A stretch of 6,539 nt of DNA, taken from contig SKNL01000127.1 of NCBI GenBank assembly GCA_007120555.1, positions 1-6,539 of the forward strand, read 5' to 3'. The number at the start of each line of letters is the position of its first letter. Within the stretch, counting starts at the first letter, position 1. The notes under the pieces are model-generated. The model made no database searches and was not told the DNA's origin. It saw only the letters and a program-made list of their open reading frames with translations. The stretch is from Balneolales bacterium. GTDB lineage: Bacteria; Bacteroidota; Rhodothermia; Balneolales; Natronogracilivirgulaceae. Of the stretch, positions 1 to 6,341 are shown piece by piece. Made by a program: the position numbers and the translations under genes.

Positions 1-1
1 C

Positions 2-595
2 GGGGATCCGCTGTCGCTGAACGACGAGAACCTGGGGTGGATCATCGGGCGGCTGCGGGAGATCCCGCATATCGATATCATCCGGATCGGCACGCGGTAT
101 CCGGTGCTGAATCCGTACCGGATCACCGACGAACTGTGCCGGCTGCTTGCGGAGAACCATCCCGTCTGGCTCAACACGCATTTCAACCACGCGAAGGAGC
201 TGACGGAGGATGCGCGGGCGGCGCTGGACAGGCTGAGCCGCGCCGGGGTGCCGCTGGGGAATCAGACGGTACTGCTGAAGGGCATCAATGACGACGCGGA
301 GACGCTCCGGGAGTTGTTCCACAAGCTGGTCACGTTCCGGGTGCGGCCGTATTACCTGTATCAGGCGCAGCTGATCGGCGGGACGCGGCATTTCCGCACG
401 ACGATCGAGCGCGGAATGGAACTGATGGAGCAGCTGCGCGGACGTTTGTCGGGATTCGCGATCCCCCTTTATGTGCTGGACACGCCGCACGGAAAGGTAC
501 CCCTGACCCCCAGCGGGTACCGGGGGCGCGAGGGGGATTATGTGGCCGTGAAGGCTTACGGCGGAGAGACCTGGCGGGAATTCAATCCGGAGTAG
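2..595 (+). CDS. KamA-family radical SAM aminomutase (lysine 2,3-aminomutase-like), C-terminal part
   Basis: This is the 3' part of a gene that enters from the left edge; about 197 residues are visible. Family members use a [4Fe-4S] cluster, S-adenosylmethionine and PLP to move an amino group between the alpha and beta carbons of an amino acid, in the cytoplasm. The visible part carries family blocks in order: GDPLSLND, IPHIDIIRIGTRYPV, WLNTHFNHAKE, AGVPLGNQTVLLKGIND, RVRPYYLYQ, HFRT and LRGRLSG. The PLP lysine aligns with the codon at 494-496, in DTPHGKVPL. The CxxxCxxC cluster motif must lie outside the window. An extended C-terminus follows the PLP lysine, as in KamA and unlike the short EpmB (YjeK) branch. 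One of the two aspartates that hold the substrate epsilon-amino group in clostridial lysine 2,3-aminomutase is Gln here (368-370), so the substrate is uncertain. The family call is firm; lysine as substrate is not. Confidence 0.9.
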   Translation, partial: GDPLSLNDENLGWIIGRLREIPHIDIIRIGTRYPVLNPYRITDELCRLLAENHPVWLNTHFNHAKELTEDARAALDRLSRAGVPLGNQTVLLKGINDDAETLRELFHKLVTFRVRPYYLYQAQLIGGTRHFRTTIERGMELMEQLRGRLSGFAIPLYVLDTPHGKVPLTPSGYRGREGDYVAVKAYGGETWREFNPE

Positions 596-619
596 CTCCC
601 TCCCCCAATCCTTCCGGTT

Positions 620-665
620 GACCCCGGTCAGCGGTCGACCCGGTCAGCGGTCGGCCCGGTCAGAG
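620..665. repeat. 16-17 bp direct tandem repeat across the hydrolase stop codon
   Basis: About 2.8 head-to-tail copies of a unit like GACCCGGTCAGCGGTC are visible: 620-636 (one extra C), 637-652 (exact), and 653 onward (diverging after GGCCCGGTCAG). Each unit contains a small inverted repeat, GACC/GGTC. The array begins in the short gap between the convergent aminomutase and hydrolase genes and covers the hydrolase stop (complement of 644-646), so it encodes the hydrolase's last residues, SDRADR. Replication slippage is the likely origin. The GC-rich dyads could help end transcription from both sides, but there is no T-tract. Confidence 0.8.
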
Positions 666-1732
666 CGGCGGTGTTCCATGAACCAGTCGTAGAGATCCTG
701 GCCGGCATAGATCCGCACCCAGGCGTCGTGTCCCATGTCTTCATGCGTGGTTAGGCGGACACCCGTGTGTCCCAGCTCCTGCAGGCGGTTCATGGCCGGA
801 TAGAAAAACTGCGGCGGTACCACCGCGTCGCGTCCACCGGCAAAGCACCAGACCGGCAGACCGTGGCGGGCAATCGGTTCCACGCCATCGGGATGCCCGT
901 AGCCGACCACCGGGGCGATGGCCGCAAATCGTTCGGGATGCCGGGCCGCGATGTGCCACGTCCCGAAGCCGCCATAGCTGATGCCGGTGAGGTAGACGCG
1001 GTCCGCATCCACCAGAAACTGCTCCTCCACCTGATCGAGGATATTCATGAGGTCCTGCTCCAGCCGGTACCATCCGTCGGGAGGGCCTTCGGGTGGATGG
1101 GGCATGGTCTTCGAATGAGCGGTCGAATTAACAGGCGGATCAGTGGTCGAATCAGCGGACGGATGAACCGACGGTGCGCCGTCCATCGGAAACGCTGGCA
1201 CCGACGCCGGACGCCGCGGGGGCACGCCCTCATCCAGCCGCCGTGGGATCATGTCCGGGGTGCGGTTGGCGATGTAGTCGTGCCGCTCATCCATCCCGTA
1301 CATGGGCAGCTGCGGCACCACGATCACAAACGGCAGGTCGCGCCGAAGGACCCACGCCTCGTAGAGCGGACCGTGGATCATCACGTAATCCAGTTCGTCC
1401 CGTGCATTTCCGCGCTCGCCGTTGCCGTGCAGGAAAAGCAGCACCGGCCACTCTGAGTGACCCGTATCCCCGGCTTGACCGTATCCTTCCGGCAGGTAGG
1501 CAAAATACTCACGCTCCTCCCCGGTCGCCGCGCTCATGTAGCTGACGCGCAGCAGTTCGGGTCCGGCCTTCCCGGCTTCCGCGGCTTCCCTGGCTTCACG
1601 TCCTTCGGGCCCGCACGAAACGGCTGCCATCAGAAAAAACGCCAGGACGACAAGCAGCGGGTCAGCCGGCAGTGTTTCCGGTGAGCCGGCCGGCATGTCG
1701 GAAAGCTTGCACAAGTACATGGACATGGTCAT
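644..1732 (-). CDS. Predicted lipoprotein alpha/beta-hydrolase, esterase/PHB depolymerase-like
   Basis: Encodes about 362 residues. The catalytic domain resembles carboxylesterase/phospholipase-like enzymes of the alpha/beta-hydrolase fold: YFAYLPEGYG, then the oxyanion-region motif LLFLHGNGERG (about 99-107), the nucleophile elbow GISYGG (Ser about 252), the acid in AGGRDAVVP (Asp about 302) and the base in MGHDAW (His about 335). The triad looks complete; the natural ester is unknown. Near the N-terminus a hydrophobic stretch ends in AAVSC (Cys about 40), a weak lipobox, followed by a Glu/Ala-rich linker, so export and lipid anchoring are likely. The ATG at 1732 was chosen because GAGGG lies 5 nt upstream; the ORF stays open to 1846, and an ATG at 1696 would give a more compact signal peptide but has no ribosome site. 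Residues about 166-220 are a Pro/Ser/Thr-rich insert just before the catalytic core, built on a 12-bp repeat. The gene is divergent from the FNT channel. Confidence 0.85.
   Translation of the reverse strand: MTMSMYLCKLSDMPAGSPETLPADPLLVVLAFFLMAAVSCGPEGREAREAAEAGKAGPELLRVSYMSAATGEEREYFAYLPEGYGQAGDTGHSEWPVLLFLHGNGERGNARDELDYVMIHGPLYEAWVLRRDLPFVIVVPQLPMYGMDERHDYIANRTPDMIPRRLDEGVPPRRPASVPAFPMDGAPSVHPSADSTTDPPVNSTAHSKTMPHPPEGPPDGWYRLEQDLMNILDQVEEQFLVDADRVYLTGISYGGFGTWHIAARHPERFAAIAPVVGYGHPDGVEPIARHGLPVWCFAGGRDAVVPPQFFYPAMNRLQELGHTGVRLTTHEDMGHDAWVRIYAGQDLYDWFMEHRRSDRADR
1111..1170. repeat. Degenerate 12-bp tandem repeat inside the hydrolase gene
   Basis: Five consecutive 12-mers can be read on the plus strand: TCGAATGAGCGG, TCGAATTAACAG, GCGGATCAGTGG, TCGAATCAGCGG and ACGGATGAACCG. 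As 12 is a multiple of three, the reading frame is kept: the hydrolase frame shows a four-residue period (HPSA, DSTT, DPPV, NSTA, HSKT), and another frame of the same strand would read RPLI-type repeats. The units have diverged, so the expansion is not very recent. The block lies in a Pro/Ser/Thr-rich loop between the first half of the hydrolase fold and its nucleophile elbow. Confidence 0.8.
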
Positions 1733-1838
1733 ATTTTCCCTCATTTTTAGTATCATCATACATACTTGGTTTAAAAAAAATATCCATAGCCATGGTAACA
1801 TCCTAAGCATCCAACCGGAAAAAACGGAAGATACCACT
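1733..1838. promoter_or_regulatory. Divergent intergenic region between the hydrolase and FNT genes
   Basis: This AT-rich gap of about 106 bp lies between two divergent start codons and so should hold promoters for both. On the minus strand, GAGGG (complement of 1738-1742) sits 5 nt before the hydrolase ATG, and TATGAT/GATACT-like hexamers just upstream are possible -10 elements. On the plus strand, GGAAG (1826-1830) lies 8 nt before the FNT ATG. An A-rich run lies at about 1772-1780. I could not assign a convincing -35/-10 pair for either gene. Confidence 0.4.
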
Positions 1839-2693
1839 ATGTCCACCGTGCTCGATAAAAAGTCCGAAAAGAAGAAATATCCTGTATTCGATCTGGATGT
1901 CTACTCTTCTGAAGAAGTAGCCATACGCGTAATGCATATCGGGGTGAAAAAAGTGAGGTTACCCGGTGTCATCACTCTTATGTTGGGTACTCTGGGTGGA
2001 TGTTTCATCTCACTCGGGGCGATGTATCATGCAGTGATCCTGGCCAATCCGGACATCAGCGACAGCACATCCGCGATTGTGAGCCCGCTGTTCTATGGCA
2101 TGGGCTATATCATCGCCTTTATCGCTGCAACGGAAGTCTTCACGACCAACAACCTCGCCGTGATGAGTCTGGCATCGGGCAAGATCACGGCCTGGGAATT
2201 GACCCGAAACTGGATGATTGTGCTCGTCGCCAATATGATCGGTTCGGCCGCAGTTGTTTTTCTATTTTTTTATTCCGGACAAATCCATCTTTTTGACGGA
2301 CTGCTTATTGAGGAGGTGCTCTTTTTTACGTCATCCAAGCTGGACTATACCATCCCCCAGATGTTTCTTCTTGGGGTGTTTGGCAATCTGCTGATCTGTT
2401 CCGGTGCATGGCTTGCCATGGCTGGACGCTCTGTCACCGACAAGTTCCTGGCACTTTTTCTGCCGCTTTCGGCCGTCCCCGCCATCGGTTTTCAGCATGG
2501 TGCCGGCAACATGTTTTATTTTTTTCTCTCTTTTTTCATACTTCAGGACGGGCAGGGACTTGAACTGCCTACCGATATCACCGTTGTGAAAGCCACCGTA
2601 AGTCTGATCATGGTGGCTGCAGGCAATATTATCGGTGGCGGTATATTTATAGCACTCACCTACTACTTCACCTATGTCCGCATCAAGTGGTAA
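1839..2693 (+). CDS. Formate/nitrite transporter (FNT) family channel protein
   Basis: Encodes 284 residues, close to FocA and NirC in length. The family forms inner-membrane pentamers in which each subunit conducts a small monovalent anion such as formate, nitrite, hydrosulfide or lactate. Six membrane segments are visible at roughly 42-66, 83-110, 125-146, 173-195, 203-232 and 250-278; the second and fifth are interrupted, as in FocA. Conserved positions match: the slit threonine in EVFTTN (Thr102), Lys167, Asn183 in GNLLIC, and His220 and Asn224 in GFQHGAGNM, followed by GNIIGG and the YYFTYVR end. The glutamate that normally precedes the pore histidine is Gln219. The ATG at 1839 was chosen over an upstream in-frame ATG at 1695 because it has GGAAG 8 nt before it and yields a normal FNT N-terminus (VYSSEEVAIR). 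The substrate cannot be read from the sequence: no pyruvate-formate lyase, nitrite reductase or sulfite reductase gene lies nearby. Confidence 0.92.
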   Translation: MSTVLDKKSEKKKYPVFDLDVYSSEEVAIRVMHIGVKKVRLPGVITLMLGTLGGCFISLGAMYHAVILANPDISDSTSAIVSPLFYGMGYIIAFIAATEVFTTNNLAVMSLASGKITAWELTRNWMIVLVANMIGSAAVVFLFFYSGQIHLFDGLLIEEVLFFTSSKLDYTIPQMFLLGVFGNLLICSGAWLAMAGRSVTDKFLALFLPLSAVPAIGFQHGAGNMFYFFLSFFILQDGQGLELPTDITVVKATVSLIMVAAGNIIGGGIFIALTYYFTYVRIKW

Positions 2694-2727
2694 GGTCGCG
2701 GCTGCTGTTGAAACGGGTGTTGTCATT

Positions 2728-2745
2728 GCCCGGCCCATACCGGCA
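2728..2745. terminator. Possible hairpin between convergent genes
   Basis: TGCCcGG-cccata-CCGGCA can fold into a six-pair stem with one bulged C. It lies in the gap of about 62 bp between the convergent FNT and P-type ATPase genes, where a bidirectional terminator would be expected. No T-tract follows on either strand, so this is a weak candidate. Confidence 0.3.
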
Positions 2746-2755
2746 TACGTCACTG

Positions 2756-5449
2756 TCATTCACTGAAGAACCAGGTTCTGGAAATCCACTTCTCCAATTC
2801 CACGACCAGCAGCACGACCAGACCGACAGCCAGAATGTACGGCCATTCAGCAGCTGAAACGGGCGCCGTCTCAAACAGGTCATTCATAAAGGGCGCATAG
2901 GTAAACATCGCCTGCAGGAACACAAGAGCTCCGATAGCGATAAAGACGTATTTGTTGTTGAAAAAATCGCGCGTAAAAACACTCTGATAAAACTTGCGGC
3001 AGTTCAGCAGATAGACCACCTGTCCGGTTGCGATGGTATTGACGGCAATAGCGCGGACTTTCTCGATTTCGGCTTCACCGGTGTAAAACATGCGATATAC
3101 AAAAAATGTCAAGCCACCGATCAGCACGGAGACCATTGCAATGCGCCACAGGAAGTATCCACCCAGGATCGGCTCTTCCGGTTCCCTCGGTGATAGTTCC
3201 ATGATTCGCTGTTCCATGGGTTCGAAGGCCAGTGCCAGTGCCAGTGTTACGGCGGTCACCATATTTATCCATAGTGCCTGTACGGGCGTGACGGGCATGG
3301 TGACCCCCAAAACAATGGCCGCTACAAGAACCAGGGCCTGGACTCCGTTTGTTGGCAGTATGAACAGTATGGTCTTGCGGATATTGTCGTAGGCTGTCCG
3401 GCCTTCCTCGACGGCGTTGACGATAGAGGCGAAGTTGTCATCAGCCAGCACCATTTCGGAAGAATCCTTGCTGACCTCCGTGCCCTTGATGCCCATGGCC
3501 ACACCGATATTGGCCCGCTTGAGCGCCGGAGCATCATTCACACCGTCACCGGTCATGGCACTGAGCTTGTTGTTCTCCTGGAGTGCCTTGACCAAACGAA
3601 GCTTGTGTTCCGGGCTTGTACGGGCAAACACGTTGTACTTCATGACCACATCGGTCATCTCGTCGTCTTCCACTTTCTCGAGCTCTTCACCGGTGATCGT
3701 CCCACCGCCTTCGGTTATCCCGAGTTCTTTGGCGATGGCTTCGGCTGTAATGGCGTGATCACCGGTTATCATTATGACCCGGATTCCGGCTTTCTTGCAA
3801 ATCTTGATGGCATCGTAGACCTCCTCCCTGGGCGGGTCGATTATGCCGACGACACCGAGAAAGATCATGTCTTTTTCGACGTCATCATGGTCGATTTCGT
3901 CTGTATTGCCCGATTCTTTCCGGTAGGCTGCCGCCATCAGGCGCTGGCCGCGTCCGGCAATCTCTTCCATCTGCTCCTTCCAGAAGTCGGCATCGATATC
4001 CTTTTCGCCATCGGCCGTTGCCTGTTTCTTGCATACTTCCAGCAGTTTTTCAGGCGCCCCTTTGAGGTAAATAAACCGATTGCCGTCGACCTCATTAAGC
4101 GTGGCCATGTACTTGTGTTCTGATTCAAACGGGATATCGGCGATACGTTCCGGCTTGAAATCTTTCAAGCCTGCTTTCATACCGAGGGTCACCAAAGCAC
4201 CTTCCGTAGGGCTTCCAATGAGCTCCCAGTCGCCATCTTTCTCTTCAAGCTTGGCATCATTACAGGCATATAAACTCTGAATGAGTTTTTCCAGGACCCC
4301 ATCACTGGAGATATCCTCCACCTTTTCATCATCCTTTTTGATATCGCCCTCGGGTTTGTAGCCGGATCCTTCCACGCCGAATTCACCGTCGGCCGTGCGG
4401 ATTGTCTGAACCATCATCTCGTTGCGGGTAAGTGTCCCGGTCTTGTCGGAGCAAATGACACTGACTGCCCCCAGTGTCTCCACGGCGGGAAGCCGCCGTA
4501 TGATCGAATTGCGACTGGCCATGCGCTGCACTCCGACGGCCAGTGTAATGGTAATGATGGCCGGCAAGCCTTCGGGAATGGAAGCAACGATCACGGCGAT
4601 AGTCGCCCTGAACAGGTCAATAAGAGTATAATCCCGGAAGAAGTATCCGAATGCAAAAAAGGCAGCGGAAAAAACAATGATAACTACGGAAAGCTGCAGC
4701 GAAAAACGATTCATTTTTTGAAGAAGCGGAGTAGTAAACTCTTCCACTTCGGAGATCATCTGATTGATCTTGCCGAGCTCGGTGGTGGCACCGGTTTCGA
4801 CGACCACTCCTGCAGCCGCGCCATAAGTGACCATGGTCCCCGAAAATGCCATGCTTTTACGATCGCCCACCACCGCATCCTCATTCACCGGATCGGTGAT
4901 TTTGTCCACATCCGTGGATTCACCGGTAAGTGCAGATTCCTCCACGCGCAGGTCTTTGACCTCAACCAGACGGAGATCCGCGGGCACCTTGTCTCCCGAA
5001 CGCAGCAAAACTATGTCACCCGGAACAAGTTCCTCTGCGTTGACCGTTTTCTTGTCGCCATTCCGCAGGACCTGTGCCTCAAGCGACAGCATTTTTTTAA
5101 TGTCTTCGAGCGCTTTCTCGGCCTTGCCCTCCTGGATATAACCTACCAGTGCATTGATGAGCACTACGGCCAGAATGACAATCGTATCGACCCAGTATTC
5201 CATGACCCCCGTTATAACGGCGGCAACCAGCAGCACGTAAATGAGCACATTGTGAAAATGAGTCAGAAACTTGAGAAGAGGGTGCTTTTCTTTCCTTTCG
5301 GGAAGCTTGTTTTCCCCGTAGGTTTCAAGCCGCTTTTTTACCTCTTCAGCAGTGAGGCCCTCCTCTTTGGAGCTGTCCAGTTCCTTGAGGACTTCATTCG
5401 CCTTAATGTTGTGCCATTTAGTGCGCGTTTCCTTTTCTTTATCTGTCAT
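2756..5449 (-). CDS. P2-type cation-transporting ATPase (SERCA/CtpF-like)
   Basis: A full-length P-type ATPase; residue numbers below count from a possible TTG start at 5479 (907 aa), so subtract 10 for the preferred ATG at 5449 (897 aa). It couples ATP hydrolysis to cation transport across the inner membrane. In order: an N-terminal cation-ATPase domain (KWHN, GLTAEEVKKR), a first hairpin of membrane segments (about 73-115), the actuator motif TGES (185-188), PEGL in M4 (302-305), the phosphorylation site DKTGT (Asp345), KGAP in the nucleotide domain (473), TGD (572-574), GDGVNDAP (644-651), then six C-terminal membrane segments. The PEGL motif and M5-M6 layout place it in the P2 group with SERCA and mycobacterial CtpF, not among heavy-metal pumps (no CPx, no metal-binding domain) or Kdp. 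Of the SERCA ion ligands, E303, N711, N739 and T742 are kept, but Q714 and A743 replace acidic residues, so Ca2+ is not assured. ATG 5449 gives MTDKEKETRTKWHN, a typical N-terminus; neither start has a clear ribosome site. Confidence 0.93.
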   Translation of the reverse strand: MTDKEKETRTKWHNIKANEVLKELDSSKEEGLTAEEVKKRLETYGENKLPERKEKHPLLKFLTHFHNVLIYVLLVAAVITGVMEYWVDTIVILAVVLINALVGYIQEGKAEKALEDIKKMLSLEAQVLRNGDKKTVNAEELVPGDIVLLRSGDKVPADLRLVEVKDLRVEESALTGESTDVDKITDPVNEDAVVGDRKSMAFSGTMVTYGAAAGVVVETGATTELGKINQMISEVEEFTTPLLQKMNRFSLQLSVVIIVFSAAFFAFGYFFRDYTLIDLFRATIAVIVASIPEGLPAIITITLAVGVQRMASRNSIIRRLPAVETLGAVSVICSDKTGTLTRNEMMVQTIRTADGEFGVEGSGYKPEGDIKKDDEKVEDISSDGVLEKLIQSLYACNDAKLEEKDGDWELIGSPTEGALVTLGMKAGLKDFKPERIADIPFESEHKYMATLNEVDGNRFIYLKGAPEKLLEVCKKQATADGEKDIDADFWKEQMEEIAGRGQRLMAAAYRKESGNTDEIDHDDVEKDMIFLGVVGIIDPPREEVYDAIKICKKAGIRVIMITGDHAITAEAIAKELGITEGGGTITGEELEKVEDDEMTDVVMKYNVFARTSPEHKLRLVKALQENNKLSAMTGDGVNDAPALKRANIGVAMGIKGTEVSKDSSEMVLADDNFASIVNAVEEGRTAYDNIRKTILFILPTNGVQALVLVAAIVLGVTMPVTPVQALWINMVTAVTLALALAFEPMEQRIMELSPREPEEPILGGYFLWRIAMVSVLIGGLTFFVYRMFYTGEAEIEKVRAIAVNTIATGQVVYLLNCRKFYQSVFTRDFFNNKYVFIAIGALVFLQAMFTYAPFMNDLFETAPVSAAEWPYILAVGLVVLLVVELEKWISRTWFFSE

Positions 5450-5520
5450 GGGATATTTTTTGAATGCGGTTTCCTTCAAAATACCATGTCATGCACCGTG
5501 AATCCGGCTGGAAGGACCGT

Positions 5521-5550
5521 AAATTACCCGCTTGCAATCGGACAGTGTAA
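5521..5550 (-). promoter_or_regulatory. Weak candidate promoter for the P-type ATPase gene
   Basis: On the minus strand TTACAC (complement of 5545-5550) and TAATTT (complement of 5521-5526) are 18 bp apart, a loose match to sigma-70 -35/-10 elements and about 70 nt before the ATPase ATG. TAATTTAC also partly resembles the Bacteroidota -7 element TAnnTTTG. The match is no better than moderate. The rest of the 205-bp gap between the two minus-strand genes (5450-5654) holds only the hairpin listed separately; I see no gene there. Confidence 0.25.
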
Positions 5551-5620
5551 CTGAAAACATGTTACCATAATCGCTGCAGACCAGTACTGTTTCATTAACG
5601 ACCGGGAGCAAGCAGACATT

Positions 5621-5645
5621 CCGGCAGATTGCGATAATCTGCCGG
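5621..5645 (-). terminator. Perfect 10-bp hairpin just downstream of the DUF3127 gene
   Basis: CCGGCAGATT and AATCTGCCGG form a perfect 10-bp inverted repeat around the loop GCGAT. It starts 10 nt after the stop codon of the minus-strand DUF3127 gene and lies upstream of the P-type ATPase, where a terminator or RNA-stabilising stem would separate the two. On the minus strand the stem is followed by AATGTCTGC rather than a T-run, so it is not a classical intrinsic terminator. A palindromic protein-binding site is another reading. Confidence 0.55.
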
Positions 5646-5654
5646 CGCGCAAAT

Positions 5655-6083
5655 TCAGAAAGGCAGGTCGTCGTCCACATCATCCAGATCGCCATCGATC
5701 ATGGAATTGTTTTTTGAGCCCGGGTCCGGCGAGGGTTTCCGCCCGCCGGATTGGCTGCTGTCCTGATCGCCGAAGCCGGGCTCATCCGGATATCCACTTC
5801 CGCCGGACTCCCCGCCATCCTTGTCAATTCGCCAGGCGCGGACGTCGGTATACCAGCGGCCATTGTATTCGCGGCTTTGAAGATTGATATACGCCTTGAT
5901 GGCTTCCCCAACGGATACGGAATCGCTGTCGATCGAATCCCCCCACTGCGAGATGCACACCTTCCGTGAAAAACGGTCGTCCATCTCCAGGATGAAATCA
6001 CGTCGGCGCCATGGCCCGTTTTTTCCTTCACCTGATTGCTCTTCCAGTACCTCTGCGACTTTTCCCTGAACAAATAACTCCAT
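5655..6083 (-). CDS. DUF3127 OB-fold protein with SSB-like acidic C-terminus
   Basis: Encodes 142 residues. The first 88 or so match the DUF3127 family, known mainly from Bacteroidota and relatives and predicted to adopt an OB-like fold: MELFVQGKVAEVL, FILEMDD, KVCISQWGD and the signature SREYNGRWYTDVRAW (70-84). After this comes a Gly/Ser/Pro/Asp-rich, probably disordered linker (89-128) and the tip DDVDDDLPF, very like the acidic end by which single-stranded DNA-binding protein (SSB) recruits repair and replication partners. Single-strand nucleic-acid binding is therefore plausible but is inferred; the family has no firm biochemical role that I can name. The ATG at 6083 was chosen because the domain begins there; the ORF stays open to 6149, but those extra residues do not look like part of the domain. 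An A-rich stretch rather than a ribosome site precedes the ATG. It is not a canonical ssb gene. Confidence 0.88.
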   Translation of the reverse strand: MELFVQGKVAEVLEEQSGEGKNGPWRRRDFILEMDDRFSRKVCISQWGDSIDSDSVSVGEAIKAYINLQSREYNGRWYTDVRAWRIDKDGGESGGSGYPDEPGFGDQDSSQSGGRKPSPDPGSKNNSMIDGDLDDVDDDLPF

Positions 6084-6200
6084 AGCTGATTTTTTAATGA
6101 GTGAAAATAAACAATACAGTGACGATGTCCGGCAATGATGCAACTGCAATAATCGTGGCAGCGTGCACGGGATATGCTTTTAGAGCAGTGGCCAAACATC

Positions 6201-6228
6201 TTGTCATATCAGATACAAAAGATATAAA
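6201..6228 (+). promoter_or_regulatory. Candidate sigma-70-like promoter for the nitroreductase gene
   Basis: TTGTCA (6201-6206) and TATAAA (6223-6228) are separated by 16 bp in a strongly AT-rich stretch, a good match to -35 and -10 elements. Transcription would start near 6235 and give a leader of about 105 nt before the ATG at 6342. A short dyad, ATATC (6206-6210) and GATAT (6221-6225), sits between the elements and might be an operator. The surrounding 258-bp gap (6084-6341) must also hold the promoter of the divergent DUF3127 gene, which I could not pinpoint. I see no gene in the gap. Confidence 0.45.
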
Positions 6229-6330
6229 AAATAACATTCAATGCTTAAGGCTCATTCGGAAATTCCCGTGTCTTTAGCTGGAAGAATGGTGCAGAGAATG
6301 TTATCATATTACAACAGTTACCAAAAAAAT

Positions 6331-6335
6331 GGAGG
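6331..6335 (+). promoter_or_regulatory. Ribosome binding site of the nitroreductase gene
   Basis: GGAGG lies 6 nt before the ATG at 6342, the strongest Shine-Dalgarno match in the window. It fixes the start of the right-edge gene. Confidence 0.8.
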
Positions 6336-6341
6336 CACACC

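Noticed and set aside
767..1456. Plus-strand ORF of 229 codons opposite the hydrolase gene
   Set aside because: It is antisense to a gene with a complete catalytic triad and reads as Arg/His-rich sequence without recognisable motifs; long shadow ORFs are expected in GC-rich DNA.
1695..1838. Upstream extension of the FNT gene to an in-frame ATG at 1695
   Set aside because: It would add 48 residues not seen in FNT proteins and overlap the start of the divergent hydrolase gene; the ATG at 1839 has its own ribosome site.
1733..1846. Upstream extension of the hydrolase to an ATG at 1846
   Set aside because: It would place an extra hydrophobic stretch before the signal peptide and run into the FNT start; GAGGG before the ATG at 1732 is better support.
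3605..4123. Plus-strand ORF of 172 codons inside the P-type ATPase gene
   Set aside because: It is antisense to the conserved nucleotide-binding and phosphorylation domains and has no motif of its own.
5450..5479. TTG start for the P-type ATPase at 5479
   Set aside because: It adds ten residues with no family support and no clear ribosome site. It cannot be fully excluded, as the ATG at 5449 also lacks a strong site.
4718..5554. Plus-strand ORF of 278 codons opposite the start of the P-type ATPase gene
   Set aside because: The opposite strand carries well-conserved ATPase motifs, and the plus-strand product resembles no family I know; it is an antisense shadow.
5489..5695. Minus-strand ORF of 68 codons between the ATPase and DUF3127 genes
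   Set aside because: It overlaps the DUF3127 C-terminus in another frame, spans the hairpin and has no recognisable features.
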